Assembly: GCF_030056795.1 (NCBI RefSeq)
Contig: NZ_JASHKQ010000015.1
Location: 1 to 64,000 of the forward strand
DNA length: 64,000 bases
DNA from: Rhodococcus sp. IEGM 1381
Lineage (GTDB): Bacteria > Actinomycetota > Actinomycetes > Mycobacteriales > Mycobacteriaceae
Direction: 5' to 3'
A program made the translations under genes and the position numbers. Shown piece by piece: positions 1 through 8,154 of the stretch (the stretch's first letter is position 1; the number at the start of each line of letters is the position of its first letter). A model generated the notes under the pieces. The model saw only the letters and a program-made list of their open reading frames with translations. It was not told where the DNA came from and searched no databases.

Positions 1-71
1 ATAGCCCAATTGGCAGAGGCAGCGGACTTAAAATCCGCACAGTGTCGGTTCGAGTCCGACTGGGGGCACCA
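1..71 (+). tRNA. tRNA-Leu(TAA), 5' end cut by the window edge
   Basis: The anticodon stem GCGGA/TCCGC (24-28 and 36-40) encloses the seven-base loop CTTAAAA, giving anticodon TAA (Leu, codon TTA). A T-arm GTCGG/CCGAC with loop TTCGAGT follows, and the 3' end GGGGGCACCA carries an encoded CCA at 69-71. The first six acceptor bases lie outside the window. The variable region is short for a bacterial leucine tRNA, which I recall as normal for the TAA isoacceptor in actinobacteria. tRNA 3' ends are common integration sites, so this may mark an island boundary, but no second att copy was found. Confidence 0.9.
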
Positions 72-326
72 TATCTCCCGTGTTCACAGCGCTTCGGTCC
101 TGGTTCGAACACGCACTTCGGTGTCGCAGAACGTCACAACTCAAATTAACTGCTCTGGATCGGCGCTCGAACACGCCAACGAATCCACGTGGACTTGCCC
201 GGACCAACCGCCCACTGGGGGTTGTCCGAGCGAGCGTAGAACATTGCTGATGGAGAAATCCGCAGGACAGAAGAGACGGCGCTACTCGAAGCTGCTTGCG
301 GCTTCCATCAAGGCTTCTTCCTTTGA
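72..326. other. No recognisable gene
   Basis: The stretch between the tRNA and the TRAP remnant has open frames but none with a convincing start, ribosome binding site or familiar protein pattern. It is probably eroded DNA at the junction between the tRNA and foreign sequence. Confidence 0.5.
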
Positions 327-458
327 GTGTGCCTAGACGCCTCCAACAACACGTTCATCCGCGGCGTATGGCCCTACTACTTCGTTGACCTCTTTGTCGT
401 CGTGGTGCTTTTCTTCGTTCCAGTGCTTGTGACCTGGCTGCCAGACGCAGCCAGCTAG
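327..458 (+). pseudogene. C-terminal remnant of a TRAP transporter large permease (DctM-like)
   Basis: An open frame without a start codon ends at TAG 456-458. It reads as a tail with NNTFIRGVWPYYFVDL, a valine/phenylalanine-rich membrane helix and the ending LVTWLPDAAS. That combination (VWPYY, hydrophobic helix, TWLP) is typical of the last helix of DctM proteins. The frame is closed upstream by TGA at 324-326, so only about 43 residues of a protein of more than 400 remain. It lies directly before the DctQ-like gene, whose Shine-Dalgarno overlaps its stop codon, so the two were once one operon. Confidence 0.6.
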
Positions 459-467
459 GAGGATGTT

Positions 468-1019
468 GTGGCTTCAATAAGAAAAGCCCTCAGGGCAATG
501 ACATGGGCGCACGTCTTTGTCAACGTTGGCGTTACCGTCGCTGTCACGATCCCTTTGCTCCTGGACATTGCCGCCCGCAATATAGTTGGGCAAGCGTTGC
601 CATCATCCTACGACTTCACCGAGATGGTAATGCTGCTAATTACTGCCACCGGCCTGATCTGGCTCGACGCAGAGCGCGACAACATCGGATTTTCCATCGT
701 CGTGGATCGTCTTAGCCAGAGGGGGCAGATGAGGACGGAAATGCTGTGGAGGGTCGCGTTAATCCCTTTATTCGCGTTTATGGCCTTCTCTGGCTTCGAA
801 AGGATGCTCTCTTCTTTTGCAGCTAACGAGTCGCGTATGGGTATTCTCGGCTGGCCGGCCCGCTTGCTTGTCGTGCTGCCGCCGATGACGATGGTGACTA
901 TCGATACAGGGCGTAGCGCCGACTACATCGTCGATGTGGTCACGGCGATGCTCGACAGCCGGCCAGTTGCAGCTTCGGGTCCGCTCGTGGTGGGCATGAT
1001 CGAACTAGAGTCTGTGTGA
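468..1019 (+). CDS. TRAP transporter small permease (DctQ-like)
   Basis: A 183-residue membrane protein begins with GTG at 468, placed six bases after AGGAGG (457-462). Four hydrophobic segments (about residues 14-34, 50-66, 94-112 and 125-145) and the overall length match DctQ small subunits, which pair with DctM to import organic acids using a DctP solute-binding protein. The last 40 residues are less conserved-looking and may be a shifted tail. No DctP gene is present and the large permease survives only as a fragment, so the system is probably non-functional here. Order M then Q is unusual; P-Q-M is common. Base composition is less GC-rich than the rest of the window. Confidence 0.6.
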   Translation: MASIRKALRAMTWAHVFVNVGVTVAVTIPLLLDIAARNIVGQALPSSYDFTEMVMLLITATGLIWLDAERDNIGFSIVVDRLSQRGQMRTEMLWRVALIPLFAFMAFSGFERMLSSFAANESRMGILGWPARLLVVLPPMTMVTIDTGRSADYIVDVVTAMLDSRPVAASGPLVVGMIELESV

Positions 1020-2068
1020 GCGACTGGATTCGACCATCACGCGCACTGCCCGGACGTCAAGACGGAGGAAAGTTCCCGCGCATATCTCGAGACCGGGGAG
1101 ATCCAGAACTGTGCCCCGCCTCCTGACGACGCGCAGCAAACGTCGACTTGTCGTGATTGAGACTGGTTGGCACAGGGTTAGCGGCAGCGCAGTTTGTCCG
1201 ACATCGAAGGTGAATCGTCTGTACCGAACATGTTTCGCACCGACAGAGCCTAGGTTTGGCCGAGCAGGAGGTAGCGAAAAACGCAGCGCGCAGAACTGCA
1301 GTGCGTCGTTCGCTTGACGCGAAATGGCAGCCTCGGGAACGATGCTGGTCGACGTTCTGCGCGCTCAATCAGAAGATTGTGTCGGCGAATGCGGGTTCGA
1401 TGCCGCCGGGAATCGCTTCGAGCAATAGTCGTTCGGCGACCAGTATCGAAGGGCTGAGCCGTCGCGAAACCGAACAGATTGGTCACCTCATCGGGGCGGT
1501 TGGCGAAAGGCACGCACTCAACTGTCCGATGTCGCTCAGATTCCGACAATCCTCTTGAATGAGCGGTCGGTTCTACGTTGTACTCGTTTCTCCGCCCAGT
1601 AGGCGGGGTCGTGCGGTATCTCCGAGGCGACCGTGGCTGCGAGACCTTCCGCCAAGAACCAGAATGCTTCCTGCGGCCACTCCCGCCATGTCTTATAGCT
1701 GAGTTGCGGGTTCACAGGACACCGTGGGATCTGGCGTCGCCGATCGTGCCGTTTACCGGCGTTGTCCGAAGGCACCGCGGCGGTCGGAGATAAGCGAGGA
1801 TTGTCATTGACGAGTAGGCGACTGCGTAATCACGGCTTCCGCCGATGCATTCGAAGATCAGCCTTCCCCTCCCGTCTTCGGGACGGGGTTGAGCGAGAGC
1901 ATGATTGGGGTCGAGTCGCAAGGCGAAGTCGCTTTCCTCGGCGTGATTGTCGTCATTCTTGAGGCACCGCCGGTGTCCCACTTCGGGGACAGCTAACGAG
2001 TGACTACGACCTCATGACCCGCAACATCTCGGGTGCATTTTCGGTCGGAGAATCTCACATGCCACCGT
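1020..2068. other. About 1 kb without a recognisable gene
   Basis: Short frames occur on both strands but none has a ribosome binding site plus a familiar protein pattern. One minus-strand frame (1536-1775) has a locally protein-like composition rich in Trp, Glu and Phe, but I cannot assign it. The stretch is probably decayed DNA between the TRAP remnant and the MFS gene. Confidence 0.4.
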
Positions 2069-3331
2069 CTACAAGGATGGCATGGTGGCAGTGTCGGGAG
2101 TGTGGATTTTCACACGCATCCGGCCGAGCGCGAGCATCATCAGCAGGCCCGCAAACACCGGGATGCACGCAAGCAACACAATTGTGCTGGTTCCAGTTCC
2201 GAGTCCGATGAGCGCTCCGCCCAGAATCGGTCCGACGACCGATCCGAGGCGACCCATCGACGTCGACCAACCGAGCCCGGTCACAGCGGTACGTTGGGGG
2301 TAGATGGACAGCGCCACCGCGGCTTGTCCGATCATTCCGGCTTGCAGTCCGAGGCCGACGCCGCCGAAGACGATGAGAAGCAGCGCTTTGTCTGGTCCGA
2401 GGAACGCAGAGATCATCAGAAACACGATGGCGGCGACCGTGGTGCACGCAATCACCGTGGTCAATCTGTACTTCAGAACTCCGACGATGAGGATTCCGGC
2501 GCCGATGATGCTGCCCACGCCGAGTGCTGCCGAGCCGAGCGGCGCCAGTCCTGTGCTGAACCCGTAGCTGGTGAGGAGCGTCGGGAGCCACGAGGAGAAA
2601 ATGAAGAACACCGAGAAGACGAGGAACGCGAAGCCCCACAGAAGCAATGTGCGAGAGCGCACGGCGGGGTCGAACAGCCGAGCAACCGAGGCGCTGTGCT
2701 TGGCCTCTGCGGCTGCAACGTGTCCGATCACCGCTCGCTCGTCGGGCAATGCGAACCAGAGGAACGGCAGTAGCACTGCGGAAGCGACTGCACCCGCGAT
2801 GAAAACTGACGGCCACCCGAAGTTCGACACCAACTGACTACCGGCGATACCGGCGATGAGAGACCCGAGCGAGATCCCCATGCTGACGAAGACAGCGATG
2901 GACTGGCGTAGCCGGGCCGGGTTGAGGGCTGCCGCCTGGGCCACCGCCGCGGGCACTACGGCACCGAGGCCGAGGCCAGTGATGAACCGCAACGCGGTGA
3001 GCTCGACGATCGACCCCGCCCATGCGGTGAGCAGTGAACCGATCGTGAATACGGCTACCGCGACCAGGATGACGTTGCGACAGCCGTAGCGGGCGGTGAG
3101 GCGCCCGACGGCGATGTAGCCGATCGCCGCACCGACGCTGGTCAACGCCAGCGCGGGGGTGAAATGCGACGGTGCCTCGCCCCAGTCTCTGGAGAGGGCG
3201 GGCACCGAGAGCCCGAGCGCGATGGTGTCGTAGCCGTCGAGCACGACGGCAGCGAAAACCAGAACGAGGTAGGGCCAATTGATCAGGGTGATCTCCGACG
3301 CGGTGGTGCGTGTGTAGGTCGGCTCGCTCAA
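2069..3331 (-). CDS. MFS transporter, aromatic acid:H+ symporter type
   Basis: A 420-residue, 12-helix major facilitator. The first helix ends in the motif LDGYDTIALG, the DGYD signature of aromatic-acid symporters such as PcaK. The cytoplasmic 2-3 loop reads GRLTARYGCRN. No ATG lies near the N-terminus of the conserved part; the TTG at 3331 is chosen because AAGGA sits about eight bases upstream on the coding strand and the protein then starts LSEPTYTRTT with normal length. The gene points away from the degraded region, and a copy of the island-wide operator lies about 150 bp upstream (3479-3493). It probably imports an aromatic carboxylate used by the catabolic genes; the substrate is not known. 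Confidence 0.8.
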   Translation of the reverse strand: MSEPTYTRTTASEITLINWPYLVLVFAAVVLDGYDTIALGLSVPALSRDWGEAPSHFTPALALTSVGAAIGYIAVGRLTARYGCRNVILVAVAVFTIGSLLTAWAGSIVELTALRFITGLGLGAVVPAAVAQAAALNPARLRQSIAVFVSMGISLGSLIAGIAGSQLVSNFGWPSVFIAGAVASAVLLPFLWFALPDERAVIGHVAAAEAKHSASVARLFDPAVRSRTLLLWGFAFLVFSVFFIFSSWLPTLLTSYGFSTGLAPLGSAALGVGSIIGAGILIVGVLKYRLTTVIACTTVAAIVFLMISAFLGPDKALLLIVFGGVGLGLQAGMIGQAAVALSIYPQRTAVTGLGWSTSMGRLGSVVGPILGGALIGLGTGTSTIVLLACIPVFAGLLMMLALGRMRVKIHTPDTATMPSL

Positions 3332-3478
3332 GATGGCGTCCTTGGGGTCGGTCGGCGACGATCGTCCGAATGGTTGTTGTGCGCCCGGCCAGCGGGCGTT
3401 CGAGGATGAAGCCTCGACCTTCGACCTCGACGGTGAGGCCCGGCTCGACGTGTTGATTGTCGGGCCAACGCGAAAAAG

Positions 3479-3493
3479 TGTAGACAGTACACA
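3479..3493. promoter_or_regulatory. Island operator copy 1: TGTAGACAGTACACA
   Basis: A 15-bp match to the repeated motif TGTATACNGTNTACA with its TGTA...ACA ends intact. It lies upstream of the minus-strand MFS gene, with only broken genes on the other side, so the transporter is the likely target. Confidence 0.55.
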
Positions 3494-3751
3494 GTGTAGG
3501 GATGGATCATGGATAGCGCAGCGCAAACCGACTTTGCGGTCGCAGCGGGTATCACAGTTGCGGGTGCGACTGCCGGCCCGCGTTCCGCCGATGACGACTC
3601 GCTCCGAACGCGATGCCACTGCTGCGAAGCACGGCGCTGTTTTACTCGACTTCTGACGCAGTGCAGTCGTCTTCCTGGACTGACAGTCGCCGTTCACTGA
3701 CGCGAAGACGCATTGTCGTGTTCAACGACCTGCTGGAACGCCGGGGTCGCG

Positions 3752-4072
3752 TCAGGAACTCCGATCAGGGAGAAACGTTGCGACCGAGGCGATGCTCGAT
3801 CGATTCGTCTCCGCGAGGATTGCGTCGTTTCCGTCACGATGGTTTTGTCGGTACGCGAGATCGACGCCCTTGTCGAGCATCCCGATGAAGAACGTGGCCA
3901 TCACGTCGAGGGATACGTCCGGCGCATCGGGTCGGAGTTCGATGATCGTCGACGCCAGATAGTAGGCCAGTTCGTTGTCGTGGATTCGGTTCGCCTGAAT
4001 CATGCGACCGGAGAACTCGGGCGATAACCAGACCTGCCTGAACCAGGTCAGTTCCCCGAAGAATGCGATGTG
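3752..4072 (-). pseudogene. TetR-family regulator, C-terminal fragment
   Basis: The reading frame has TetR ligand-domain character: FFGELTWFRQVWLSPEF, then RPDAPDVSLDVMATFFIGML and a short polar tail ending at 3752. The N-terminal helix-turn-helix half is missing; at about 4072 the sequence switches abruptly to an unrelated plus-strand NTF2-like frame. It is a deletion remnant rather than a working gene, in the 1.3-kb block of broken genes that follows. Confidence 0.55.
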
Positions 4073-4074
4073 GG

Positions 4075-4281
4075 CATCGATACTTCGTCCGCGAGAACGG
4101 CACCGCACCGGACAGCCCGACCCGCATCGATGTTCTCGGTCTCACTCCCACGACGGCTGTGGTCAAGGTCGATATGGAGAACGACGCCATCGGCGCCGAC
4201 TACATCGATTTCCACACCCTCCTCGAGCAGGACGGACGGTGGCAGATCATCGCGAAGGTTTACCACCAGTACGCACGCTGA
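4075..4281 (+). pseudogene. NTF2-like / lumazine-binding-type domain, C-terminal fragment
   Basis: The frame reads YFVRENGTAPDSPTRI through FHTLLEQDGRWQIIAKVYHQ and ends in a stop at 4281. The pattern of beta strands followed by DGRWQIIAKVY is characteristic of NTF2/SnoaL-like proteins of the lumazine-binding-2 type. The N-terminal half is absent and the start merges with the TetR remnant. It is followed after 32 bases by another broken gene. Function of the intact protein is unknown. Confidence 0.5.
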
Positions 4282-4313
4282 CGACGCCCACCATCCCGGA
4301 TCGGGAGAGAACA

Positions 4314-4525
4314 TGAACCACCTCGAAGGCAGAGTTGTCGTCATCACGGCACCTCGTCCGGGATCGGCGGTGCGACTGCACGCGCATTGGCAGAGCTGGT
4401 CGCATGCATCGTCGCCGGCGACCGTGATCAAGATGGCCTCGACGAGCTGGTGTCCGACATCGAGTCGGCCGGCGGACGTGCGGTCGCGTCGACCTTCGAT
4501 GTCACCGAACCCGGCTCGATCGCCT
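4314..4525 (+). pseudogene. SDR oxidoreductase N-terminus with a -1 frameshift
   Basis: An ATG with GGGAGAGAAC upstream starts MNHLEGRVVVIT, the first strand of a short-chain dehydrogenase. The expected nucleotide-binding motif GTSSGIGGATARALAEL is split: a single G appears to be missing near 4348-4350, after which the second frame continues with GDRDQDGLDEL and STFDVTEPGSI. At about 4525 the SDR sequence stops and an old-yellow-enzyme tail begins in the same frame. A sequencing error could explain the missing G but not the chimeric junction. Confidence 0.6.
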
Positions 4526-4527
4526 CC

Positions 4528-4646
4528 GCCGACGCCGTGTTCATCGGTCGGGCCATGCTCCGAGACTCGTCCTGGGCGAACAACGTGGCCGCAGAACTGG
4601 GCGCAGGCCCGCGTTTCATCGAGCAGTACGCCTACGCACTCCAGGA
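4528..4646 (+). pseudogene. Old-yellow-enzyme family NADH:flavin oxidoreductase, C-terminal fragment
   Basis: Downstream of the SDR fragment the frame reads ADAVFIGRAMLRDSSWANN, then AAELGAGPRFIEQYAYAL. The string VFxGRxxLRDxxW..AAxxLG and the QY ending are typical of the C-terminus of YqjM-type old yellow enzymes, which bind FMN. Only about 40 residues remain, fused to the SDR fragment by deletion. Confidence 0.5.
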
Positions 4647-4657
4647 AGAGGACCACC

Positions 4658-4945
4658 ATGAACACCTTCGTCATCGGCGCAAGAAGACCGCCGATGTCCA
4701 TCTCGCGCGCACCGATCTGGACTGGGTCGTCGTCCGCCCGGCATCCTGACCGATGAACCGGGGGACGGTCTGGTCACCGCCGGGCCGGCGATCGAGCACG
4801 GGGATGTTCGAAGCGACAACGTCGCCGCTTCATCGCTGGAGTACTGGCCGAACCTGCTCTGAACCGCTCGATAGTCGAGCTCACCGACGGCAACACGACT
4901 GTGCACGAAGCCGTCGTCGGCCTGATCGCTCCGTTGTACGGCACG
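4658..4945 (+). pseudogene. NAD(P)H-binding protein (NmrA/YwnB-like), deleted and frameshifted
   Basis: An ATG with AGGAAGAGG upstream begins MNTFVIGA, the first strand of a Rossmann domain. The sequence then jumps to a C-terminal part, KKTADVHLARTDLDWVVVRP, typical of atypical SDRs in which TDLDWxxVRPG precedes the substrate-side region. Missing single bases near 4741 shift the continuation ILTDEPGDGLVTAGPAI into another frame, and a further shift near 4840-4860 precedes TDGNTTVHEAV. The middle of the gene is lost. It is clearly inactive unless several sequencing errors are present. Confidence 0.55.
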
Positions 4946-4950
4946 CTCGG

Positions 4951-5314
4951 TAGGCGACGATCACCATGCGCTCCGCTCCGTGCGGGCTCGCGATTCTTGG
5001 ATCCGCGGGTGTTCCCTGATCCCGCTGAAGCTGCAACACCTCCGGGAGCAGGCAGTGTCAGCGGGAACGACTACCTTCCGATCGCGTCGGTCTACGGGAT
5101 CGGCCGGACACAGATGTGAGTGCCGGTGGCGTCCCGCCTATCGGCTCGCGTCGACACAGTGGCCGCCGATCCTCCCGGGTGCGGATGGCGACGCCACTCG
5201 GACGGCGGAACGATCATGTATTCGGACCTAGGGTCTCACTGAAGACCGCGGTATGCGACGCACGGAACGCGGCGGAAGCGGCGCCATTTCCCGGAGTGTT
5301 CTGTAAGGTACTTC
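4951..5314. other. No recognisable gene; leader of the ThDP gene
   Basis: No frame here has a start with a ribosome binding site or a familiar pattern. The right end (from about 5290) is the promoter region of the following ThDP-enzyme gene. Confidence 0.45.
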
Positions 5315-5329
5315 TGTATACTGTAGACA
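5315..5329. promoter_or_regulatory. Island operator copy 2: TGTATACTGTAGACA
   Basis: A close match to the repeated motif, 17 bp before the GTG start of the ThDP enzyme. It contains TATACT (5317-5322), a good -10 hexamer, so a bound regulator would cover the promoter. The matching position before copy 2 of the gene lacks one base. Confidence 0.65.
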
Positions 5330-7053
5330 TTTGAATGGAGTCATAGTGGCATCAGCTGAGAACACGCGTTACGGGTCGGATTTGATCGTCGACTTGTTGA
5401 TGGAGTCGGGTATCGAGCATGTCGCGTTCAATCCGGGGGCGAGTTTCCGGGGGATTCACGATTCGTTGGTGCACACTCCGAATGCGCCGGAGATTTCGTT
5501 GTGTATGCACGAGATGGTGGCTGTCAGTATGGCGCAGGGGTATTCGAAGGCTGCGGGTAAGCCGATGGCGGCGATGTTGCACAATGTGGTCGGGTTGCAG
5601 AATGCGAGTATGGCGATCTACAACGCGTGGTGTGATCGTGCTCCGATGTTGTTGATCGGTGGGACGGGGCCGAAGTCGAAGGCTCGGCGTCGGCCGTGGA
5701 TCGATTGGATTCATACGGCGTCGGTGCAGGCGAACATCGTGCGTGACTTTCTGGTGTGGGACGACGAGCCGCACGATGTGTACAGCATCGAGGAGTCGAT
5801 GGCGCGTGCTCGGTCGGCGGCGACCAGTGCCCCCGGGGGGCCTGTCTATCTGTGCTATGACTTCGATCTTCAGGAAGATCCGTTGCCGGCTGATTTCGTC
5901 GCGGGTGGGATCGGCCGATTCCCGGTGCCGAGTGATCCGGCGCCAAGTGTTGCCGATACCGCGTGGCTCGTCGATGTGCTGCGCCGCGCGGTGCGCCCTG
6001 TCGTGTTGGCGGGGTACGCCGGCGAGACGCCTGAAGCATTCGGTGACCTGGTCGCGTTGGCGGAAGCCCTGGGCGCTCCCGTCATCGATACCGGTGTGCG
6101 CCACGCCTTTCCCACGACGCACCCGCTCGCCGGCATGCACGTCGAGGGTCTTCTCGGCGAGGCGGATGTTGTTCTGGCGCTCGATGTCGAGGACATTCAC
6201 ACTCCGTTGCGTGAGCGGCGCGGTGATCGTGGTTTGACGCTGTTGAATGTGTCCTTGTCGAGTCTGAAGTTGCGGTCGTGGGCGCACGACTACCAGGAGA
6301 TGGTGCCCGGGGATCGTCACGTGACGGCGTCCTCGTCAGCGGCGGTGTCGGCGATTCTGTCGCGTCTGCGGGCGGAGCCGCTCGATGTGGACCTCGTTGC
6401 CCGTCGCACGTCGGAGATCGGTGAGCGTGTTCGTGCGGCGCGTGCGCGGTGGTGGGCGTCGGGTGCGCAGGCGACGGCGGACGGGTCGGTTCCGTTGGAG
6501 CGGTTGCAGGTGGAGTTGGCGCGGGCGTTGGACGGTACGGATTATGTGTTGGGGGGCGGGACGAACAGTCACCTCGAGCATCGGTATCTGGCGTTGGATC
6601 GGCCGAGGCAGTACGCGGGGTGGGGTGCCGGTGGCGGTTTGGGTTATGGCGTCAGCGGTGCGCTGGGGGTGGCGTTGGCTCAGCAGCCGGGGACCATCAC
6701 GGTCGATGTTCAGAATGACGGTGACCTGTTGTTTCTGCCGTCGGCGTTGTGGACTGCTGCGCACAAGTCTCTTCCGGTGTTGATCGTGGTGAACAACAAC
6801 CGTCAGTACGGGAACACTGTGGGGCATTCCATCGAGATCGGGCGTGCGCGCGGGCATCGTGAGGATCGCCGGTATGTCGGTGCGGGTTTGTCGGATCCGC
6901 CGGTCGATCTGGCGGGGATGGCGCGGTCGTTCGGTATCTGGGGGTCGGGGCCCATCTCGGACCCCGACGTGTTGGCCGAGCAACTCTCCGAGGCTGTCGC
7001 CGTGGTGCGGTCCGGTCGTCCTGCCCTCCTCGACGTCCTCACACCCGGCCTCT
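5323..7053 (+). repeat. Direct repeat, copy A (1,731 bp; partner 57344-59074)
   Basis: From GTAGACATTTG at 5323 to the last base shared with the other copy at 7053, sampled stretches and the translations in several reading frames on both strands are identical to 57344-59074. The offset is a constant 52,021 bp. Identity begins inside the operator and stops inside the stop codon (TAG here, TGA in copy B), so exactly one gene is duplicated. A crossover between the copies would remove about 52 kb. Confidence 0.95.
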
Positions 7054-7055
7054 AG
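5346..7055 (+). CDS. Thiamine-diphosphate-dependent decarboxylase/carboligase, copy 1
   Basis: A 569-residue member of the acetolactate-synthase / benzoylformate-decarboxylase superfamily. The N-terminal pyrimidine domain carries the cofactor-activating glutamate in CMHEMVAVSMAQGYSK (Glu56). The C-terminal PP domain has the ThDP/Mg motif starting NDGDL and ending NNN about 25 residues later. Such enzymes decarboxylate 2-oxoacids or cleave and join acyloins; in an aromatic cluster with aldehyde dehydrogenases, an arylglyoxylate or acyloin substrate is plausible but unproven. GTG 5346 is chosen as the start because GGAG lies five bases upstream; a TTG at 5331 is possible. Codon use (many TTG, GTG, TCG, CGG) differs from neighbours. 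The gene is duplicated exactly at 57367. Confidence 0.85.
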   Translation: MASAENTRYGSDLIVDLLMESGIEHVAFNPGASFRGIHDSLVHTPNAPEISLCMHEMVAVSMAQGYSKAAGKPMAAMLHNVVGLQNASMAIYNAWCDRAPMLLIGGTGPKSKARRRPWIDWIHTASVQANIVRDFLVWDDEPHDVYSIEESMARARSAATSAPGGPVYLCYDFDLQEDPLPADFVAGGIGRFPVPSDPAPSVADTAWLVDVLRRAVRPVVLAGYAGETPEAFGDLVALAEALGAPVIDTGVRHAFPTTHPLAGMHVEGLLGEADVVLALDVEDIHTPLRERRGDRGLTLLNVSLSSLKLRSWAHDYQEMVPGDRHVTASSSAAVSAILSRLRAEPLDVDLVARRTSEIGERVRAARARWWASGAQATADGSVPLERLQVELARALDGTDYVLGGGTNSHLEHRYLALDRPRQYAGWGAGGGLGYGVSGALGVALAQQPGTITVDVQNDGDLLFLPSALWTAAHKSLPVLIVVNNNRQYGNTVGHSIEIGRARGHREDRRYVGAGLSDPPVDLAGMARSFGIWGSGPISDPDVLAEQLSEAVAVVRSGRPALLDVLTPGL

Positions 7056-7171
7056 ACACATGCGAACGGATCCGTCGTGACGACGAATGACAGGCCCGAC
7101 CGCGCGATTGCGTCTGTCGTGGGCGGGGCGACCCGGTGTCGGCCTGCGAGCATCAGTTCGGTCGACCTACT

Positions 7172-8020
7172 GTGACATGGCTGGGCGGCGAAGTCGCACT
7201 GGTGACAGGTGGGGGATCGGGAATCGGACGGGCGGTCGTCGACCGGTATGTCGCAGAAGGCGCTCGTGTGGTGGTCACCGACATCGATTCCGAGCGGCTT
7301 GACGAGGTCCGTGACATCCACGGCGACACAGTGGCGACGATCGTCGCTGACGTCCGTTCCTACGACGACTGCGTCGCCGCGGTCGACCTCGCTGTCGACC
7401 GTTTCGGGAAGCTGGATGTGCTGGTGGCCAACGCGGGACTCGGCGACCGTTTCGCCGAACTCGTCGACCTCGAACCCTCCGCGATCGACACTGCCTTCCG
7501 GCAAGTGTTCGACATCAACGTCAAGGGCGTCATCGTCAGTGTGAAGGCGGCACTGGCACAGCTCGTGAGGACGCACGGATCCGTGGTCGTGACATTGTCG
7601 AATTCGTCGTTCTACCCCGACGGTGGTGGAGTGATCTACGTGGCCAGCAAGCACGCGGCACTGGGAGTGGTTCGCCAATTGGCGCACGAGCTCGCGCCCA
7701 CGGTTCGGGTCAACGGGGTGTCTCCCGGTGCCACCGAGACCGGTTTCACCAGCCCGAGTGGAATCGGGGCCGCAGGAAAGGGTCCGCGGAACCCACCGGG
7801 CGTGGACCCGAATGATCGCGCCGCGGCAGTACGTGCCACAACTCCCCTCGACATGTTCGCGCAGCCGTCGGATCACACCGGAGCGTATGTGCTGGCCGGT
7901 TCGCGAGTTCAATCGTCGGCAATGACCGGATCGGTGATCGAGACCGACGGTGGCCTCGGCGTGCGGGGTCTTCGGCGGGTCCGGGGTGGTGATGATCTCG
8001 GGTCCCGATTATTCGATTGA
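7172..8020 (+). CDS. SDR, cis-dihydrodiol dehydrogenase-like (BphB family)
   Basis: A 282-residue short-chain dehydrogenase. It has the NAD motif TGGGSGIGRAVVDRYVAEG, an acidic residue after strand 2 (VVVTDID) that favours NAD+, NAG in VLVANAGLGD, a catalytic serine in TLSNSSFYPDGGG and YVASK. The VDRYVAEGA, FYPDGGG and ending DGGLGVRGLRR patterns are those of BphB/HcaB enzymes, which oxidise cis-dihydrodiols made by Rieske dioxygenases to catechols. It is paralogous to the gene at 31555. GTG 7172 matches the N-terminus of that paralogue; GTG 7136 is an alternative. It follows the ThDP gene by about 115 bp and precedes the ferredoxin reductase. Confidence 0.8.
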   Translation: MTWLGGEVALVTGGGSGIGRAVVDRYVAEGARVVVTDIDSERLDEVRDIHGDTVATIVADVRSYDDCVAAVDLAVDRFGKLDVLVANAGLGDRFAELVDLEPSAIDTAFRQVFDINVKGVIVSVKAALAQLVRTHGSVVVTLSNSSFYPDGGGVIYVASKHAALGVVRQLAHELAPTVRVNGVSPGATETGFTSPSGIGAAGKGPRNPPGVDPNDRAAAVRATTPLDMFAQPSDHTGAYVLAGSRVQSSAMTGSVIETDGGLGVRGLRRVRGGDDLGSRLFD

Positions 8021-8067
8021 GGTAGATGTGACGCAAAAGTGATCCGTCGCACCCTCTTTACGTACAG

Positions 8068-8082
8068 TGTAGAATGAATACA
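8068..8082. promoter_or_regulatory. Island operator copy 3: TGTAGAATGAATACA
   Basis: A 15-bp match with perfect TGTA...TACA ends, about 70 bp before the ferredoxin reductase start at 8155. Confidence 0.6.
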
Positions 8083-8154
8083 CTAGGTGCAAGATGCGGA
8101 TCGACCGCACCGCAGACCTGATCCGACCCAACGACTTACGAAGAAGCTGCCGTC

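Noticed and set aside
1536..1775. A minus-strand frame with a protein-like stretch
   Set aside because: I could not identify a domain, start or neighbour support, so it is mentioned only within the empty interval.
3509..3700. A short plus-strand frame after operator copy 1
   Set aside because: No ribosome binding site, no familiar protein pattern and a cysteine/arginine-rich tail; treated as chance.
5315..5329. Reading the island motif as only a -10 promoter element
   Set aside because: The TATWCT centre resembles a -10, but the conserved outer TGTA and TACA arms and occurrences in both orientations argue for an operator; both roles may coexist.
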